Numbered from the stretch's first letter, positions 8,601 to 16,297 are shown. The stretch is DNA of 64,000 nt from an uncultured Clostridia bacterium (GCA_934757855.1 CAKVLR010000002.1:362242-426241), one strand, 5' to 3'. Made by a program: numbers and translations. Notes: a model not told the origin generated them from the letters alone.

Positions 8601-10322
8601 TGGATAAGCAAGACCGCAAGCGGAATAGGTGCTACTCTTGATGAGACGGACAAAGTGACCGAATTTTCACGCAACGAAGTTTATGCAGAAGATATTATAT
8701 ATGTATATGGTAAAAAGACTGCTGAAACATACACTGTTTACCTTTACCCAGGCGTAAACAACTCAAATATTGCTATGAAATTTGTTGATGCACAAGAGGG
8801 TACGCCAAAAGTTGTGACCCTTACATATGGTGAGGCTTTTGATTTGAGCGACATTCAAGCGCAACTCGATTATGACCCAGCAGACATAACATTTAAAGGT
8901 TGGTTTAGTAACGAGGGGACGGGCGGTACACAATACACAAATACAAATTCAGTTAGTATTGGTGTGTTTAAACTAACTGGCACGGGCGCAATTCGTTGGT
9001 ACGCGCAATGGACTGATTCAATGCAAAAAATCTTGTTTGTAAGTATTGATGAAAACGGAACTGAGCAAAATTTAGGCTCAACTTCGGTGCCTTTTGGAAA
9101 TATATTCACTTACGAACAATTTGTAAGCCAAAACCTCAAATATTATGTGATAGATGAGCGCGGTGGTTATGAAATTGACAGGTGCTTTGCAGATGCAAGT
9201 TTGCTTACCTTGTTTGATTTTAATAATAACTCAATTACTGATAGAACGACAATTTACATTACTTGGAAAAAGAAATTTTTTAGCCTTAGGCTTAACGCCG
9301 ATGGTGGCGCGTTTAGTGATGATTCGACCGTTTATGTGATTAATAATATCGAATACAAGAGTGACTTTTTGGGCGAAGTGCTAAACAATCTTGCCGATAC
9401 GCAAATGCCAGCGCGCATAGGTTATAAGGTAAAGAGAGTGAATGATATTGCAATTTGGAACGAACAGCCAAACGGGCAAGGCGCGGTGATTTCTTACGCG
9501 AACAACAACTACATTATGCCTGCATATGACCTAAATATCTACATTTCTTGGGAAGTGGAAAAATACACTGTGCAGATTGTAGCAAATGGCGGTTTGTTTA
9601 CGACCGAAAATGGCAGTACGCCTTCAATTAATATTGCGCTCGAATACAATACTTCATTGAAACAAGCGCTTGACCGCTACTTTGTGGCTAATGCATTGCC
9701 TACAAACGAGGGGTACGGTTTTAGGTATTGGAGTTTGCAAAACGCAGGTATTGATGACACGCCAGCACCAGCCTTGACCGATAGCGACAAAGTGCCATAT
9801 CTTGGTACAACCGTTTATGCAACTTGGGGCAGACAATATATCGTTAAATTTAAAAAGATATTCTACGATGATGAAACATCTTGGCTAGAAATCAAAGTAT
9901 TTGAAGGGGATTGTGTTAGCGAACCAGACACTTCTTCCACAGACTTTATGGTAGCGGGTATGGACTTTGTAGAATGGAAACAATATATGGGTACAATCAC
10001 AAATGAAAATGGCGAAAAAGAACAAGTTTATCAAGCATATGATTGGCTCGAGCCTGTCACTAGCGACTTAATTTTAGTAGGTACTTGGACACCAAACGGT
10101 GGCAAAACGGACCCTATCGACACAAGCAATATCTTGATTATCGCAATTTCAATAATCGCTGGTATTGTGGTGATTATGTTTGTGGTTATTTTGGCGCGTA
10201 GCCGTAAAAAAGGACTAGAAGTTTCGAATAAACGCCTACAAACCAAAAATAGCAAGGAAAAATTAGAAAAAATACGCGAAATTGAAAAACGCCGTAAAAA
10301 TGACAACCCATTCGATTTCTAA
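5697..10322 (+). CDS. Giant GLUG / InlB-repeat surface protein with C-terminal membrane anchor
   Basis: 1541 residues. A membrane or signal helix is at about 7-29. Residues 60-140 read PYLINTPEQLAYIAKAVN and DIDLSGSNWVPIG, the usual entry to a GLUG-repeat beta-helix. About fourteen GLUG-like motifs follow (GGLVGENNGT, GGIAGTSKGT, GGIVGKNYGT and so on) to about residue 670. The part from about 860 to 1480 carries Listeria/InlB B-type repeats (FDGWWISKT, FKGWFSNEGT, FKKIFYDDETSW). A C-terminal helix (ILIIAISIIAGIVVIMFVVILA, split here as two halves of one segment) precedes a Lys/Arg-rich cytoplasmic tail. There is no LPXTG motif. The layout indicates a protein anchored at both ends of a long extracellular stalk; adhesion or host-glycan contact is an inference. 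GAGG precedes the ATG. Confidence 0.85.
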   Translation: MNKSLQMVSWFTGVILGIVVLLFGGLNLTQNRKAVLGYPQYTTFWLDSAVKYIESEQSAGTKQYPYLINTPEQLAYIAKAVNGGTVDNDGNVQYLDFSGVFFQLNADIDLSGSNWVPIGNEAHPFKGVFYGNGKKISNMVIDSTMMNATAGGVVVNDFRQSLGLFGYVGYNGSAGETASTINQLVIENAYINACEYAQYAGTVAGVFEGASLNNITIISPTSETSNDTTSAGAVIYHNLTDASVMSADFIAGGVVGKLGNSTSTTVANLSNANHDNEILTSIKSTIYDNNGYSVVLGGLVGENNGTLKESRRTGGEINAFIGTIGGLVGVNSASGKMLDCYNYGNILIDPLLPNGVSVDSGLNKAEETVIGGMAGKNFGSISIENFSAIYGTVEGQNVAQVFQTCRGLIGGIAGTSKGTIENITNFAFVKCTGDQVQYMGGITAINAGTIRKCVNKGIVGADGNTEFSAKAVGGITGLNDSASIGDGAEQLGDGKIYGVENKADTGININAENAGGIAGINASTGNITSYEAGVVAGVVRNLGNVQGTSAVGGIVGKNYGTVEYVYNTTNISCASNADSASVGGVVGIMSKGAIKNSFNVGQVLDGYNVGGFVGTMENRTARIENCINYGSVTGSRGYVGGFAGYIEAGALSKVIAICDVTENGDSPLGIGGVIGAVKLSNGAPDTGVTLENYFYSESIANYEEDEFGVTDNGMIAIGNTDINKWAKMDSYKMTLPYVESKMTGSDRYRSGLYKAGSTGAEIENTDWYFNTANETANTYYYPILRAFRAGETNSLNVYGATADAVKPENGLEYPSETIFRVEFRNNYPYWNVNAKDYEERVICEDRYVVNGHYTAEPNSDLYDKPAGFYMQWKQTDIDMTTAPQNWSFTNKVTRNMRIYIDWTEKTYTIKYYLQLNGVGEFVEMTAEEREQFGLSDSSTYSLDPNAKSSLNAINIPEPKLFGYSFDGWWISKTASGIGATLDETDKVTEFSRNEVYAEDIIYVYGKKTAETYTVYLYPGVNNSNIAMKFVDAQEGTPKVVTLTYGEAFDLSDIQAQLDYDPADITFKGWFSNEGTGGTQYTNTNSVSIGVFKLTGTGAIRWYAQWTDSMQKILFVSIDENGTEQNLGSTSVPFGNIFTYEQFVSQNLKYYVIDERGGYEIDRCFADASLLTLFDFNNNSITDRTTIYITWKKKFFSLRLNADGGAFSDDSTVYVINNIEYKSDFLGEVLNNLADTQMPARIGYKVKRVNDIAIWNEQPNGQGAVISYANNNYIMPAYDLNIYISWEVEKYTVQIVANGGLFTTENGSTPSINIALEYNTSLKQALDRYFVANALPTNEGYGFRYWSLQNAGIDDTPAPALTDSDKVPYLGTTVYATWGRQYIVKFKKIFYDDETSWLEIKVFEGDCVSEPDTSSTDFMVAGMDFVEWKQYMGTITNENGEKEQVYQAYDWLEPVTSDLILVGTWTPNGGKTDPIDTSNILIIAISIIAGIVVIMFVVILARSRKKGLEVSNKRLQTKNSKEKLEKIREIEKRRKNDNPFDF

Positions 10323-10505
10323 AATATTGAATTATTTAAAAATATACACAAAAAATAAAATAATAAAAAAAACAATAATTTTTTCAATCAAAAAAACACC
10401 CTCGCAGGGTGTTTTTTCTCTTGGCTGGCTCATTACTCATTGTTTTATTAGACTAACTGTTCTGTTAGACTTTCCGCGTACCACGCTCCAAGGGGCAATC
10501 TCTAC
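10323..10505. terminator. terminator of the GLUG gene (hairpin 10391-10417)
   Basis: AAAAAACACCC / GGGTGTTTTTT hairpin with a TCGCA loop at 10391-10417. It is bidirectional and also ends transcripts arriving from mnmE. Confidence 0.8.
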
Positions 10506-11813
10506 CTATTTTCCTAAGCAGAATTTTGCAAAAATTTCATTTATTATGTGTTCACTTGCTGTTGTGCCTGTGATTTCGCCCAGCGCGTCCCACGCCTGCA
10601 TAAGCGTAATCGCGAGGCAGTCGAGCGGAGCAGTCTTGCTATTTGAAATAGTATCATTTAAAGCAGATTTTGCTTTTTCAAGGCACGCAATATGTCTGCT
10701 GTTGGTAAGTAAAATATCATTATCAGCAAGGTGAGAATTGATAGTTTTATCAAAAATAAGTTGTTTGAGTTTGTCTATATTTTGTCCAGTTTTTGCGCTA
10801 ATTGTCAAATCAAAGTCAGCCGAATTTGTATTGTGCTGGTCTATTTTATTGAGAATTTTTATGCAATTTTTGTTTTTAATTTCAGGCAAAACTTCATCAA
10901 TCTTATCTTGCACCAAAACCACCAAATCGGCGGAATTTATTTCATCAAAAGCACGCTTTATGCCCGCATTTTCGACAATATCTGCGGTATCGCGAAGCCC
11001 TGCGGTATCGGTAACATTAAACAGCACTCCGTTAAATTCATAACTTTCGTTTAGCGTGTCGCGAGTCGTACCCGCAATGTCCGTTACAATCGCGCGCTCA
11101 TAGCCCACAAGCGCATTTAATATGCTACTTTTACCTACATTAGGGTCGCCCGCAAGCACTACTTTTACGCCGTTTTTGATTTTTAATCCAGTTTGCGCGG
11201 TTGCAAGTTGTGTGTCAATTTTTTGTATCGTTTTCGCACAAAATTCACTTACCTTTACAGCCGTAATGTATTCAATATCGTGTTCGGGGTAGTCGAGCGC
11301 AACATTTACCTCGCATATGCAGTTGGTGAGGTCATCTTGCATTTCTTCTACAAAGCGCTTTAAATTCCCATACATTAGCCTAGACCCAGCGCGCAAAGAG
11401 GACATACTGTTTGCATTGATTATGTCGATAATTCCTTCGGCTTGACTCATATCCATTTGCCCATTGAGTACGGCACGCTTGCTAAATTCGCCACGCTCCG
11501 CAGTCCTAGCCCCTGCACGGTTTAATGCACGCATAACCGCAACACTGAGGTAATAACCGCCGTGAATTTGCAGTTCGACCACTTCTTCGCCCGTAAAACT
11601 TTTTGGCGCGGGGAAATAAAGCCCTAACGCATCATCGCTTACTCCATCAAATTCGATTTTGCCAAAAATAGCCTTTCGCGGGGTAGGGGCTTTCTCTCTA
11701 AACGGCACAAAAATTTGCTTTGCAATTTCCAAAGCACGCTCGCCACTTATTCTAATTATCGCAACTCCGCCGTTGCCTAGTGGGGTCGCAATCGCACAAA
11801 TTGTATCAGCCAT
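10506..11813 (-). CDS. mnmE: tRNA modification GTPase MnmE (TrmE)
   Basis: A 435-residue GTPase, partner of MnmG in cmnm5U34 formation. The N-terminal formyl-THF-binding domain begins ICAIATPLGNGGVAIIRISG. The central helical part carries a Ras-like G domain with G1 GDPNVGKSS, a TT switch (GTTRDTL), G3 DTAGLRDT and G4 NKID. It ends in FCLGK, the family C-terminal C(I/L/V)GK motif whose Cys is needed for the reaction. It is slightly shorter than the usual 450-460. AAAGGAGT precedes the ATG. It is transcribed alone between two terminators. Confidence 0.97.
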   Translation of the reverse strand: MADTICAIATPLGNGGVAIIRISGERALEIAKQIFVPFREKAPTPRKAIFGKIEFDGVSDDALGLYFPAPKSFTGEEVVELQIHGGYYLSVAVMRALNRAGARTAERGEFSKRAVLNGQMDMSQAEGIIDIINANSMSSLRAGSRLMYGNLKRFVEEMQDDLTNCICEVNVALDYPEHDIEYITAVKVSEFCAKTIQKIDTQLATAQTGLKIKNGVKVVLAGDPNVGKSSILNALVGYERAIVTDIAGTTRDTLNESYEFNGVLFNVTDTAGLRDTADIVENAGIKRAFDEINSADLVVLVQDKIDEVLPEIKNKNCIKILNKIDQHNTNSADFDLTISAKTGQNIDKLKQLIFDKTINSHLADNDILLTNSRHIACLEKAKSALNDTISNSKTAPLDCLAITLMQAWDALGEITGTTASEHIINEIFAKFCLGK

Positions 11814-11832
11814 AATGTACTCCTTTGCTTAA

Positions 11833-11861
11833 ATTATAAGATATTTTTGCTATTTTTTCAA
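11833..11861 (-). promoter_or_regulatory. mnmE promoter
   Basis: On the minus strand -35 TTGAAA (11856-11861), 17-bp spacer, -10 TATAAT (11833-11838). Confidence 0.65.
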
Positions 11862-12014
11862 TAAAAATCGAAAAATAATTGAAAAATACGCCAAAAATAA
11901 AAATTCTCATCAATTTTTGCTTATATTAAATAGATAGTTGATTAATTAGATTAAATAAATATTTATTAAATAGATATTATATTAAATCTAAAATTTTTTC
12001 TCAATATTAAAAAT

Positions 12015-12041
12015 AAAAAAAGAGCAAAACGCTCTTTTTTT
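12015..12041 (-). terminator. terminator of the NUDIX gene
   Basis: AGAGC / GCTCT hairpin (12021-12035) flanked by A and T runs. Confidence 0.7.
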
Positions 12042-12046
12042 GTAAA

Positions 12047-12550
12047 CTACATTTCAATTTCTTGATTGTCGCGCCAAACAATGTGGCGTGGGGTATCAAA
12101 TTTCTGTTCTTTTAGCACTTTTTTAAGTACTGTTGGACGAATGTCGTATTCATCAATTTTGTCCAAATCTACCCACCTAAAATGCAAGTGAACGATTTTC
12201 CCTTCATCGTTTTCAGTGAAATCATAGTCGTGCAATTTTTCCTCAGGAAGGTCGCAGTTTTCTGCCAAAAAGTAATGCGCAATTTCGTGTTCGCGAGTGT
12301 CTTTGCTACCTTGGTAAAAATTCTCAATTACCGCAATCAATTTAGGGTTAGAAATATCGACACCCACTTCTTCTTTTGTTTCGCGAATAACCGCTTCGAT
12401 AAAAGATTCGCCATAATGCAAATGCCCACCAGGGCAAGCCATATAATCAGCCTTGTCAATGTAAGAAAATAACACTTTGTTGCCGTGTTTGATGAGCACG
12501 CCAGCCCTCAATCTAAACCTGTAATTTTCGCATCTAAAATCAATGTCCAT
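12047..12550 (-). CDS. NUDIX hydrolase
   Basis: 167 residues from the chosen ATG, which has AAAGGTGG eight bases upstream; a longer frame upstream has no such site. The NUDIX box GHLHYGESFIEAVIRETKEE-VGV fits GX5EX7REUXEEXGU, so hydrolysis of a nucleoside diphosphate linked to X is expected. The ADPRase-like C-terminal region (HFRWVDLDKIDEYDIRPTVL) is typical of small 8-oxo-dGTP or sugar-nucleotide NUDIX enzymes in Bacillota. The substrate cannot be told from sequence. It is cytosolic. Confidence 0.88.
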   Translation of the reverse strand: MDIDFRCENYRFRLRAGVLIKHGNKVLFSYIDKADYMACPGGHLHYGESFIEAVIRETKEEVGVDISNPKLIAVIENFYQGSKDTREHEIAHYFLAENCDLPEEKLHDYDFTENDEGKIVHLHFRWVDLDKIDEYDIRPTVLKKVLKEQKFDTPRHIVWRDNQEIEM

Positions 12551-12665
12551 ATTTTTCACCACCTTTAAAATAAATATAGAATTAATTATATCAAAAATAA
12601 AATTAAATTGCAAGATAAAACCCTTTTTTTATAAAATAAAATTAAAATTAAATTGTTACGCAAAT

Positions 12666-12860
12666 ATGGAAATACTCACTTCTCTCGACTCAGCCGCTCT
12701 TGACCAAGCGTGTATTGATTTGGTGTTCAATTCAAACGACAGTGGAAAAGAACACTTTATCGAACGCGTAGAATCGCGCAACGGGCGCAGAATTTTGGAA
12801 ACCGCCGAAAATCCAGGCGTAGGCTCACGCACATACACTCTAATAAATATAGATGAATAA
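12666..12860 (+). pseudogene. Remnant of a DUF362-type iron-sulfur protein (C-terminus only)
   Basis: A 64-residue frame reading AALDQACIDLVFNS and ERVESRNGRRILETAE...GVGSRTY. From family knowledge this is the conserved C-terminal end of DUF362 / 4Fe-4S proteins (ALDQACxDLV...ESRNGxHxLExAEEIGLGSRxY). The normal protein is several hundred residues longer and carries ferredoxin cysteines, all absent here. There is no clear Shine-Dalgarno, and pure AT-rich DNA lies upstream. I read it as the 3' stump of a deleted gene; a new short gene is less likely. It lies directly against the XRE-SLOG cassette. Confidence 0.65.
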
Positions 12861-12863
12861 AAT

Positions 12864-12896
12864 AAAAGAACATACCTAACTTAGGTATGTTCTTTT
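12864..12896. terminator. palindromic terminator, left twin
   Basis: Perfect 16-bp arms AAAAGAACATACCTAA / TTAGGTATGTTCTTTT around one base. The same stem recurs at 13812-13844, so the two bracket the XRE-SLOG pair. It works in both directions. Confidence 0.8.
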
Positions 12897-13140
12897 ATTC
12901 ATAAATTTCTAAATCTTCTCGCTCAAAAATAGGGTCGTCAAAAAATTCAGCAGTTGTCATATCTAAACCTTTGATAATCTGCATAACTGTTTTTAGATTG
13001 ACACCTTTATTCCTTTCACCCATTAAAGATTTCATTGTGTTATGTGGCATAGCAATATTCTTCTCTAATCTATATTGCGACATATTTTTTTCACGCAATA
13101 TCGCGCTAACTCTCATTGCAACGGCTGTACTTAATTTCAT
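12895..13140 (-). CDS. XRE-family HTH transcriptional regulator
   Basis: 81 residues from the ATG preceded by AAGGAAG; an upstream in-frame ATG adds eight residues without a better site. A Cro/C1-type helix-turn-helix spans about residues 10-60 (ILREKNMSQYRLEKNIAMPHNTMKSLM), followed by an acidic tail. Its stop codon lies inside the palindromic terminator. It is divergent from the SLOG gene across 150 bp that contain a GGTTGT-N4-ACAACC operator, so it is the likely regulator of that gene and of itself (inference). Confidence 0.85.
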   Translation of the reverse strand: MKLSTAVAMRVSAILREKNMSQYRLEKNIAMPHNTMKSLMGERNKGVNLKTVMQIIKGLDMTTAEFFDDPIFEREDLEIYE

Positions 13141-13220
13141 ATTTGCTTCCTTTGAAAATTTCAATATAATAATATCAAAAAATAATTGTTAACATAAGGA
13201 CACAAATATAACCACAATGC

Positions 13221-13265
13221 TTGTAAAATACATAAAAATATGTTATTATGGTTGTGTTTACAACC
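13221..13265 (+). promoter_or_regulatory. promoter and operator of the SLOG gene
   Basis: -35 TTGTAA (13221-13226), 17-bp spacer, -10 TATTAT (13244-13249), followed at once by the inverted repeat GGTTGTgtttACAACC (13250-13265) over the expected transcription start. This is a repressor position. Confidence 0.6.
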
Positions 13266-13290
13266 GTAATAATAGGAGTTTGTATCAAAA

Positions 13291-13806
13291 ATGAATGATA
13301 AAATCTGTTTTATAGGTCATCGCTCATTATCTACACATAAAGTAAAAAGCAAATTATATAAAACTATAGAACATGAAATAAAATTAGGAAATCATTTTTT
13401 TGAGGTGGGTGTTCACGGTGAGTATGATAAATTAGTTTTAGAAGTTTGTCTTGAATTAAAAAAACACTATGAATTTATTAAAATTGACATTGTCTCTACA
13501 AGCCTTGTTTATATAAACAGATATTTAAAATGCTTGCCTAAGGGAGTTGGAACGATAATGTATGATATAGAAGAAATACATTATAAACAAAGAATAATAG
13601 AAAGTAATAAGAAAATGGTGGATAATTGCAACACCTTAATTTGTTATGTTGATGTCACACGAAATAATAGTGGTGCTAAATTGATTTTAGATTACGCAAA
13701 AACAAAACAGATAAAAATTCTAAATCTTTATGATAAGAAAGATAACAGCATACATAATTTAACACGACAGGAAAAAGAAGCATTTTTTGAAAATTTGAAG
13801 TATTAA
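13291..13806 (+). CDS. SLOG-domain (DUF1273/YpsA-like) protein
   Basis: 171 residues. It starts KICFIGHRSL, the FxGHR motif of DUF1273/YpsA-type SLOG proteins, a Rossmann-like fold that binds nucleotide-derived ligands. A glycine loop (EVGVHGEYD) and the later acidic TIMYDIEEIHYKQR and LICYVDV strands follow the family pattern. It is cytosolic. SLOG proteins act as sensors or effectors, often in phage-defence or stress contexts. Here it is paired with a divergent XRE regulator between twin palindromic terminators, as a two-gene cassette. AGGAG stands 14 bases before the ATG. The exact role is unknown. Confidence 0.75.
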   Translation: MNDKICFIGHRSLSTHKVKSKLYKTIEHEIKLGNHFFEVGVHGEYDKLVLEVCLELKKHYEFIKIDIVSTSLVYINRYLKCLPKGVGTIMYDIEEIHYKQRIIESNKKMVDNCNTLICYVDVTRNNSGAKLILDYAKTKQIKILNLYDKKDNSIHNLTRQEKEAFFENLKY

Positions 13807-13811
13807 AGTTT

Positions 13812-13844
13812 AAAAGAACATACCTTAGTTAGGTATGTTCTTTT
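13812..13844. terminator. palindromic terminator, right twin
   Basis: AAAAGAACATACCT / AGGTATGTTCTTTT with a 5-nt loop, the same stem as at 12864-12896. Confidence 0.8.
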
Positions 13845-13979
13845 AATGTGTGTATAATTTTCTTGTTTTATTTGTATCTTGCTAATTTTTTGCAATAGGA
13901 AAAATTGCACCAAATTTGCTTTGGGGCAAGAAGGGCAGAATTAGTAAATTTTCCCCCTACGCGCGCAAGATGCGGTCGG

Positions 13980-14186
13980 CTACTCATCGTCCATACCGAT
14001 TAGAATATCTGCGGATACATTAAAGTAGAGGCAAATTTTTCTAATTTGCTGTAAATTAGGCTCGCGTTTTCCGTTTTCCCAGTAACTAACGCACGCATTG
14101 CTTACTCCTAAAATCTTTGCGAGGCGGTTAACGGAAACACCTTTTTCTCTTCGTAAATCTTTCAAAACTTCTTTAAATTCGGACAT
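13980..14186 (-). CDS. XRE-family HTH transcriptional regulator
   Basis: A 68-residue single-domain Cro/C1-type regulator: VLKDLRREKGVSVNRLAKILGVSNACVSYWENGKREP gives a complete helix-turn-helix, and NVSADILIGMDDE is the usual C-terminal end. There is no convincing Shine-Dalgarno upstream. A perfect palindrome, TTTTGTTAACAAAA, 49 bp upstream is a candidate autoregulatory operator. It is divergent from rlmH. Confidence 0.88.
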   Translation of the reverse strand: MSEFKEVLKDLRREKGVSVNRLAKILGVSNACVSYWENGKREPNLQQIRKICLYFNVSADILIGMDDE

Positions 14187-14234
14187 ACTACTATTAGTTT
14201 AACAAAATTTTTAAAAGAATACTTATAAAATAAC

Positions 14235-14248
14235 TTTTGTTAACAAAA
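14235..14248. promoter_or_regulatory. palindromic operator candidate
   Basis: Perfect 14-bp palindrome TTTTGTTAACAAAA between the divergent XRE gene and rlmH. Confidence 0.45.
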
Positions 14249-14418
14249 AATTTGAAAAAAAGTGCATTTTTTTGCAAAAATTGGCAAAATTAGACAAAAA
14301 TTATCAAAAAATTACCAAAGTTTGGAAATTTTTTGCTTAAAAACTACTCGAATTTTTGGAAATATAGTTAAAAATTTACTAACAAAGTACCCAAAATGCA
14401 TTTTAATTTTTATTTAAC

Positions 14419-14447
14419 TTGCTAAAATTTTGCAAATATTATATAAT
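14419..14447 (+). promoter_or_regulatory. rlmH promoter predicting a leaderless mRNA
   Basis: -35 TTGCTA (14419-14424), 17-bp spacer, -10 TATAAT (14442-14447). The expected start is 7 bases on, which is the A of the rlmH ATG at 14454. Confidence 0.65.
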
Positions 14448-14453
14448 GAATAT

Positions 14454-14921
14454 ATGAGAAAAATTAGTTTAGTTTGTGTGGGTAATTTAAAAGAAAAATT
14501 TTGGGCTGAGGCTTTTTTAGAATACAAAAAAAGGCTGTCCAAATTTTTTGATTTCAATTTAATCGAGTTGCCTGAGGCGCGTTTGCAGAAAAACAATTCT
14601 AGCGAGATTGCGCGCGTAATAGAGGCGGAGGGCGACAAAATTTTGGAAAAGGTAAAAGGCAAGATGGTAGTTGCGCTAGCGGTGGAAGGAAAACAAATGG
14701 ATAGTGTACAGTTTGCAAAATTTGTAGCCACGAATAGCGATTTGGGGGAGATTTGCTTTGTGATAGGCGGGAGTTACGGGCTAGATAATAGGGTAAAAGC
14801 GTTGGGCAAAAAAATTAGTTTCAGCGCGCTCACATTTCCGCACCAGTTGATGCGCGTAATCTTAATGGAACAACTCTACCGCGCAGGCACCATAATCAAT
14901 AATATCGAGTACCACAAGTAG
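14454..14921 (+). CDS. rlmH: 23S rRNA (pseudouridine-1915-N3)-methyltransferase RlmH
   Basis: 155 residues, a SPOUT methyltransferase that makes m3Psi1915 in helix 69 of 23S rRNA on assembled ribosomes. It starts MRKISLVCVGNLKEKFW. The C-terminal trefoil knot carries the SAM-binding CFVIGGSYGLDNRVK and SFSALTFPHQLMRVILMEQLYRA, full family signatures. I chose the start at MRKI because homologues begin there. There is no Shine-Dalgarno and a perfectly spaced promoter puts the RNA start at or next to the ATG. AGGTG after the stop serves the next gene. Confidence 0.97.
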   Translation: MRKISLVCVGNLKEKFWAEAFLEYKKRLSKFFDFNLIELPEARLQKNNSSEIARVIEAEGDKILEKVKGKMVVALAVEGKQMDSVQFAKFVATNSDLGEICFVIGGSYGLDNRVKALGKKISFSALTFPHQLMRVILMEQLYRAGTIINNIEYHK

Positions 14922-14929
14922 GTGAAATT

Positions 14930-15562
14930 TTGAGAGAAATCTATATCGGCAAAGTGAAAAATAACAAATGGTTTATCATACTAAAATCTGGCAAATGTTT
15001 TTATCAAAATTTTAGAGATAACGCCTTTTATAAATTAGACTTGACACTAAAAATAGGTGATTGCGTGGAAACGGAATTAATTGATAACGAACAGAGTTAT
15101 TTTGGTAACCCTTATTGCAAGATTGTGCGAGTTTATAAAAGTGAAAATAGCAAGCAAAGAATGTTAAATTTGATTTGCGCTTTGCATTGTTATTTTGATA
15201 ATTTATACACGCAGTCAAACGAATACGAACACCTTTACATATTCAATGAAATAAATTTCTATCTGTATATGTATTATTCATATTTGCGAGATTATTTGCA
15301 AATTCTTGCGAACAATTTAAAAAAAGAATTAAAGATTGATATAACCAACAAATTGCAAAGTTTTCTAGCCCAAACGCTAAATTTGCTATATAATGGTGAT
15401 GACCCAACATACGATTATAAAATTATCAATAAAAATTTTAAGCGAATAAAAAAGACTTATCTAACCAAGAAATCTACCGACCTTGAAGTGCAAAATTTTG
15501 TGCACAATGAATGGCGAAAATCAACTGACAAATTTTTAAGTGAAATAGCCGAACTTATTTAA
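14930..15562 (+). CDS. Conserved hypothetical protein with N-terminal OB/S1-like region
   Basis: 210 residues, start TTG with AGGTG five bases upstream, eight bases after rlmH, so probably the same operon. The N-terminal 75 residues (REIYIGKVKNNKWFIILKSGKCFYQN...LKIGDCVETELI) look like a small beta-barrel similar to the S1-like start of RNase G-type proteins. The rest is helical, rich in Tyr, Asn and Lys, with no membrane segment. I do not recognise a family. The function is unknown. Confidence 0.6.
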   Translation: MREIYIGKVKNNKWFIILKSGKCFYQNFRDNAFYKLDLTLKIGDCVETELIDNEQSYFGNPYCKIVRVYKSENSKQRMLNLICALHCYFDNLYTQSNEYEHLYIFNEINFYLYMYYSYLRDYLQILANNLKKELKIDITNKLQSFLAQTLNLLYNGDDPTYDYKIINKNFKRIKKTYLTKKSTDLEVQNFVHNEWRKSTDKFLSEIAELI

Positions 15563-15640
15563 AAAATTGTTAAATTGAATACAAAAAAGCAAATTTAAAT
15601 AAAAATATATTAATGAGATTTTTTACTATTTACATAAAAC

Positions 15641-15776
15641 TTCCGTTATCGGCAATAACAATATAAAAAGATACTGCAAAATTTCCGCTATCGGCAATTT
15701 TTAAATAAAAAATAGTGGATTTAGTTCCGTTATCGGCAATTTTAAGCGGTTTAAATATTGACAAATTGCCGATAAC
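15641..15776. repeat. TTCCGyTATCGGCAAT iterated motif (three direct, one inverted copy)
   Basis: Direct copies at 15641-15656, 15683-15698 and 15725-15740, spaced exactly 42 bp. An inverted ATTGCCGATAAC at 15765-15776 pairs with the third copy into a 14-bp hairpin. It lies between convergent genes. Confidence 0.8.
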
Positions 15777-15811
15777 AAAAAAAGCAAAAGTTTCTACACT
15801 TCTGCTTTTTA
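15777..15811. terminator. bidirectional terminator
   Basis: AAAAAAAGCA / TGCTTTTT hairpin between the convergent genes ending at 15562 and 15815. Confidence 0.55.
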
Positions 15812-15814
15812 ATT

Positions 15815-16297
15815 TTATACTTTCGAGGCTTTGTCGTAAATATTGTCGATTGCAATAACTAGCGCAATGAGAAAAGGCATATCTTCTTCGTTTGCATCAA
15901 GAACAAATGAGTCCACAAACCACTTAATCTCACGCTTTATCGTGCCTATCTGTTCGCCATTGCGGTAAATTGTGGAGGTAAGTTTAAAAAAATTGCCTTC
16001 AATTTTGATTTCATCTTTGTACCCTTCCACAAAGAATGTACCCTTCAAATCGACCTTCTTTTTTACGCGTGCAATTTTTTCTTTATTTTCATCATAGATA
16101 AACGCACTGTGCGACCACCAGTTGAAAAATTTATTGCGCACCGAATACAAAACTTTGTTGTCTAGCGTGCAAATTCGTTTTTTATGCGTAATGCTAAAAA
16201 ATTTGCCTTTTACCTTATATACAGGGTTTTTGTCCTCATCAACAACGGTAGAACTCCCGCGCAATGAGGCTAGTTTGTTTGTGATATATAAAATCAT
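15815..16297 (-). CDS. LURP-one-related (LOR/YxjI-like) protein
   Basis: 160 residues. The chain of short beta strands with repeating motif (NPVYKVKGKFFSITHKKRI, KEKIARVKKKVDLKGTFFV, GTIKREIKWFVDSFVLD) fits the Tubby-like beta-barrel LURP-one/YxjI family. The terminal D(S/T)FVLDANEED and the helical core FLIALVIAIDNI are typical. It has no signal peptide. Tubby-fold proteins may bind phosphoinositide or membrane lipid; a role in this organism is unknown. An A/T-rich leader with AGGAGT before the ATG supports the start. Confidence 0.8.
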   Translation of the reverse strand: MILYITNKLASLRGSSTVVDEDKNPVYKVKGKFFSITHKKRICTLDNKVLYSVRNKFFNWWSHSAFIYDENKEKIARVKKKVDLKGTFFVEGYKDEIKIEGNFFKLTSTIYRNGEQIGTIKREIKWFVDSFVLDANEEDMPFLIALVIAIDNIYDKASKV

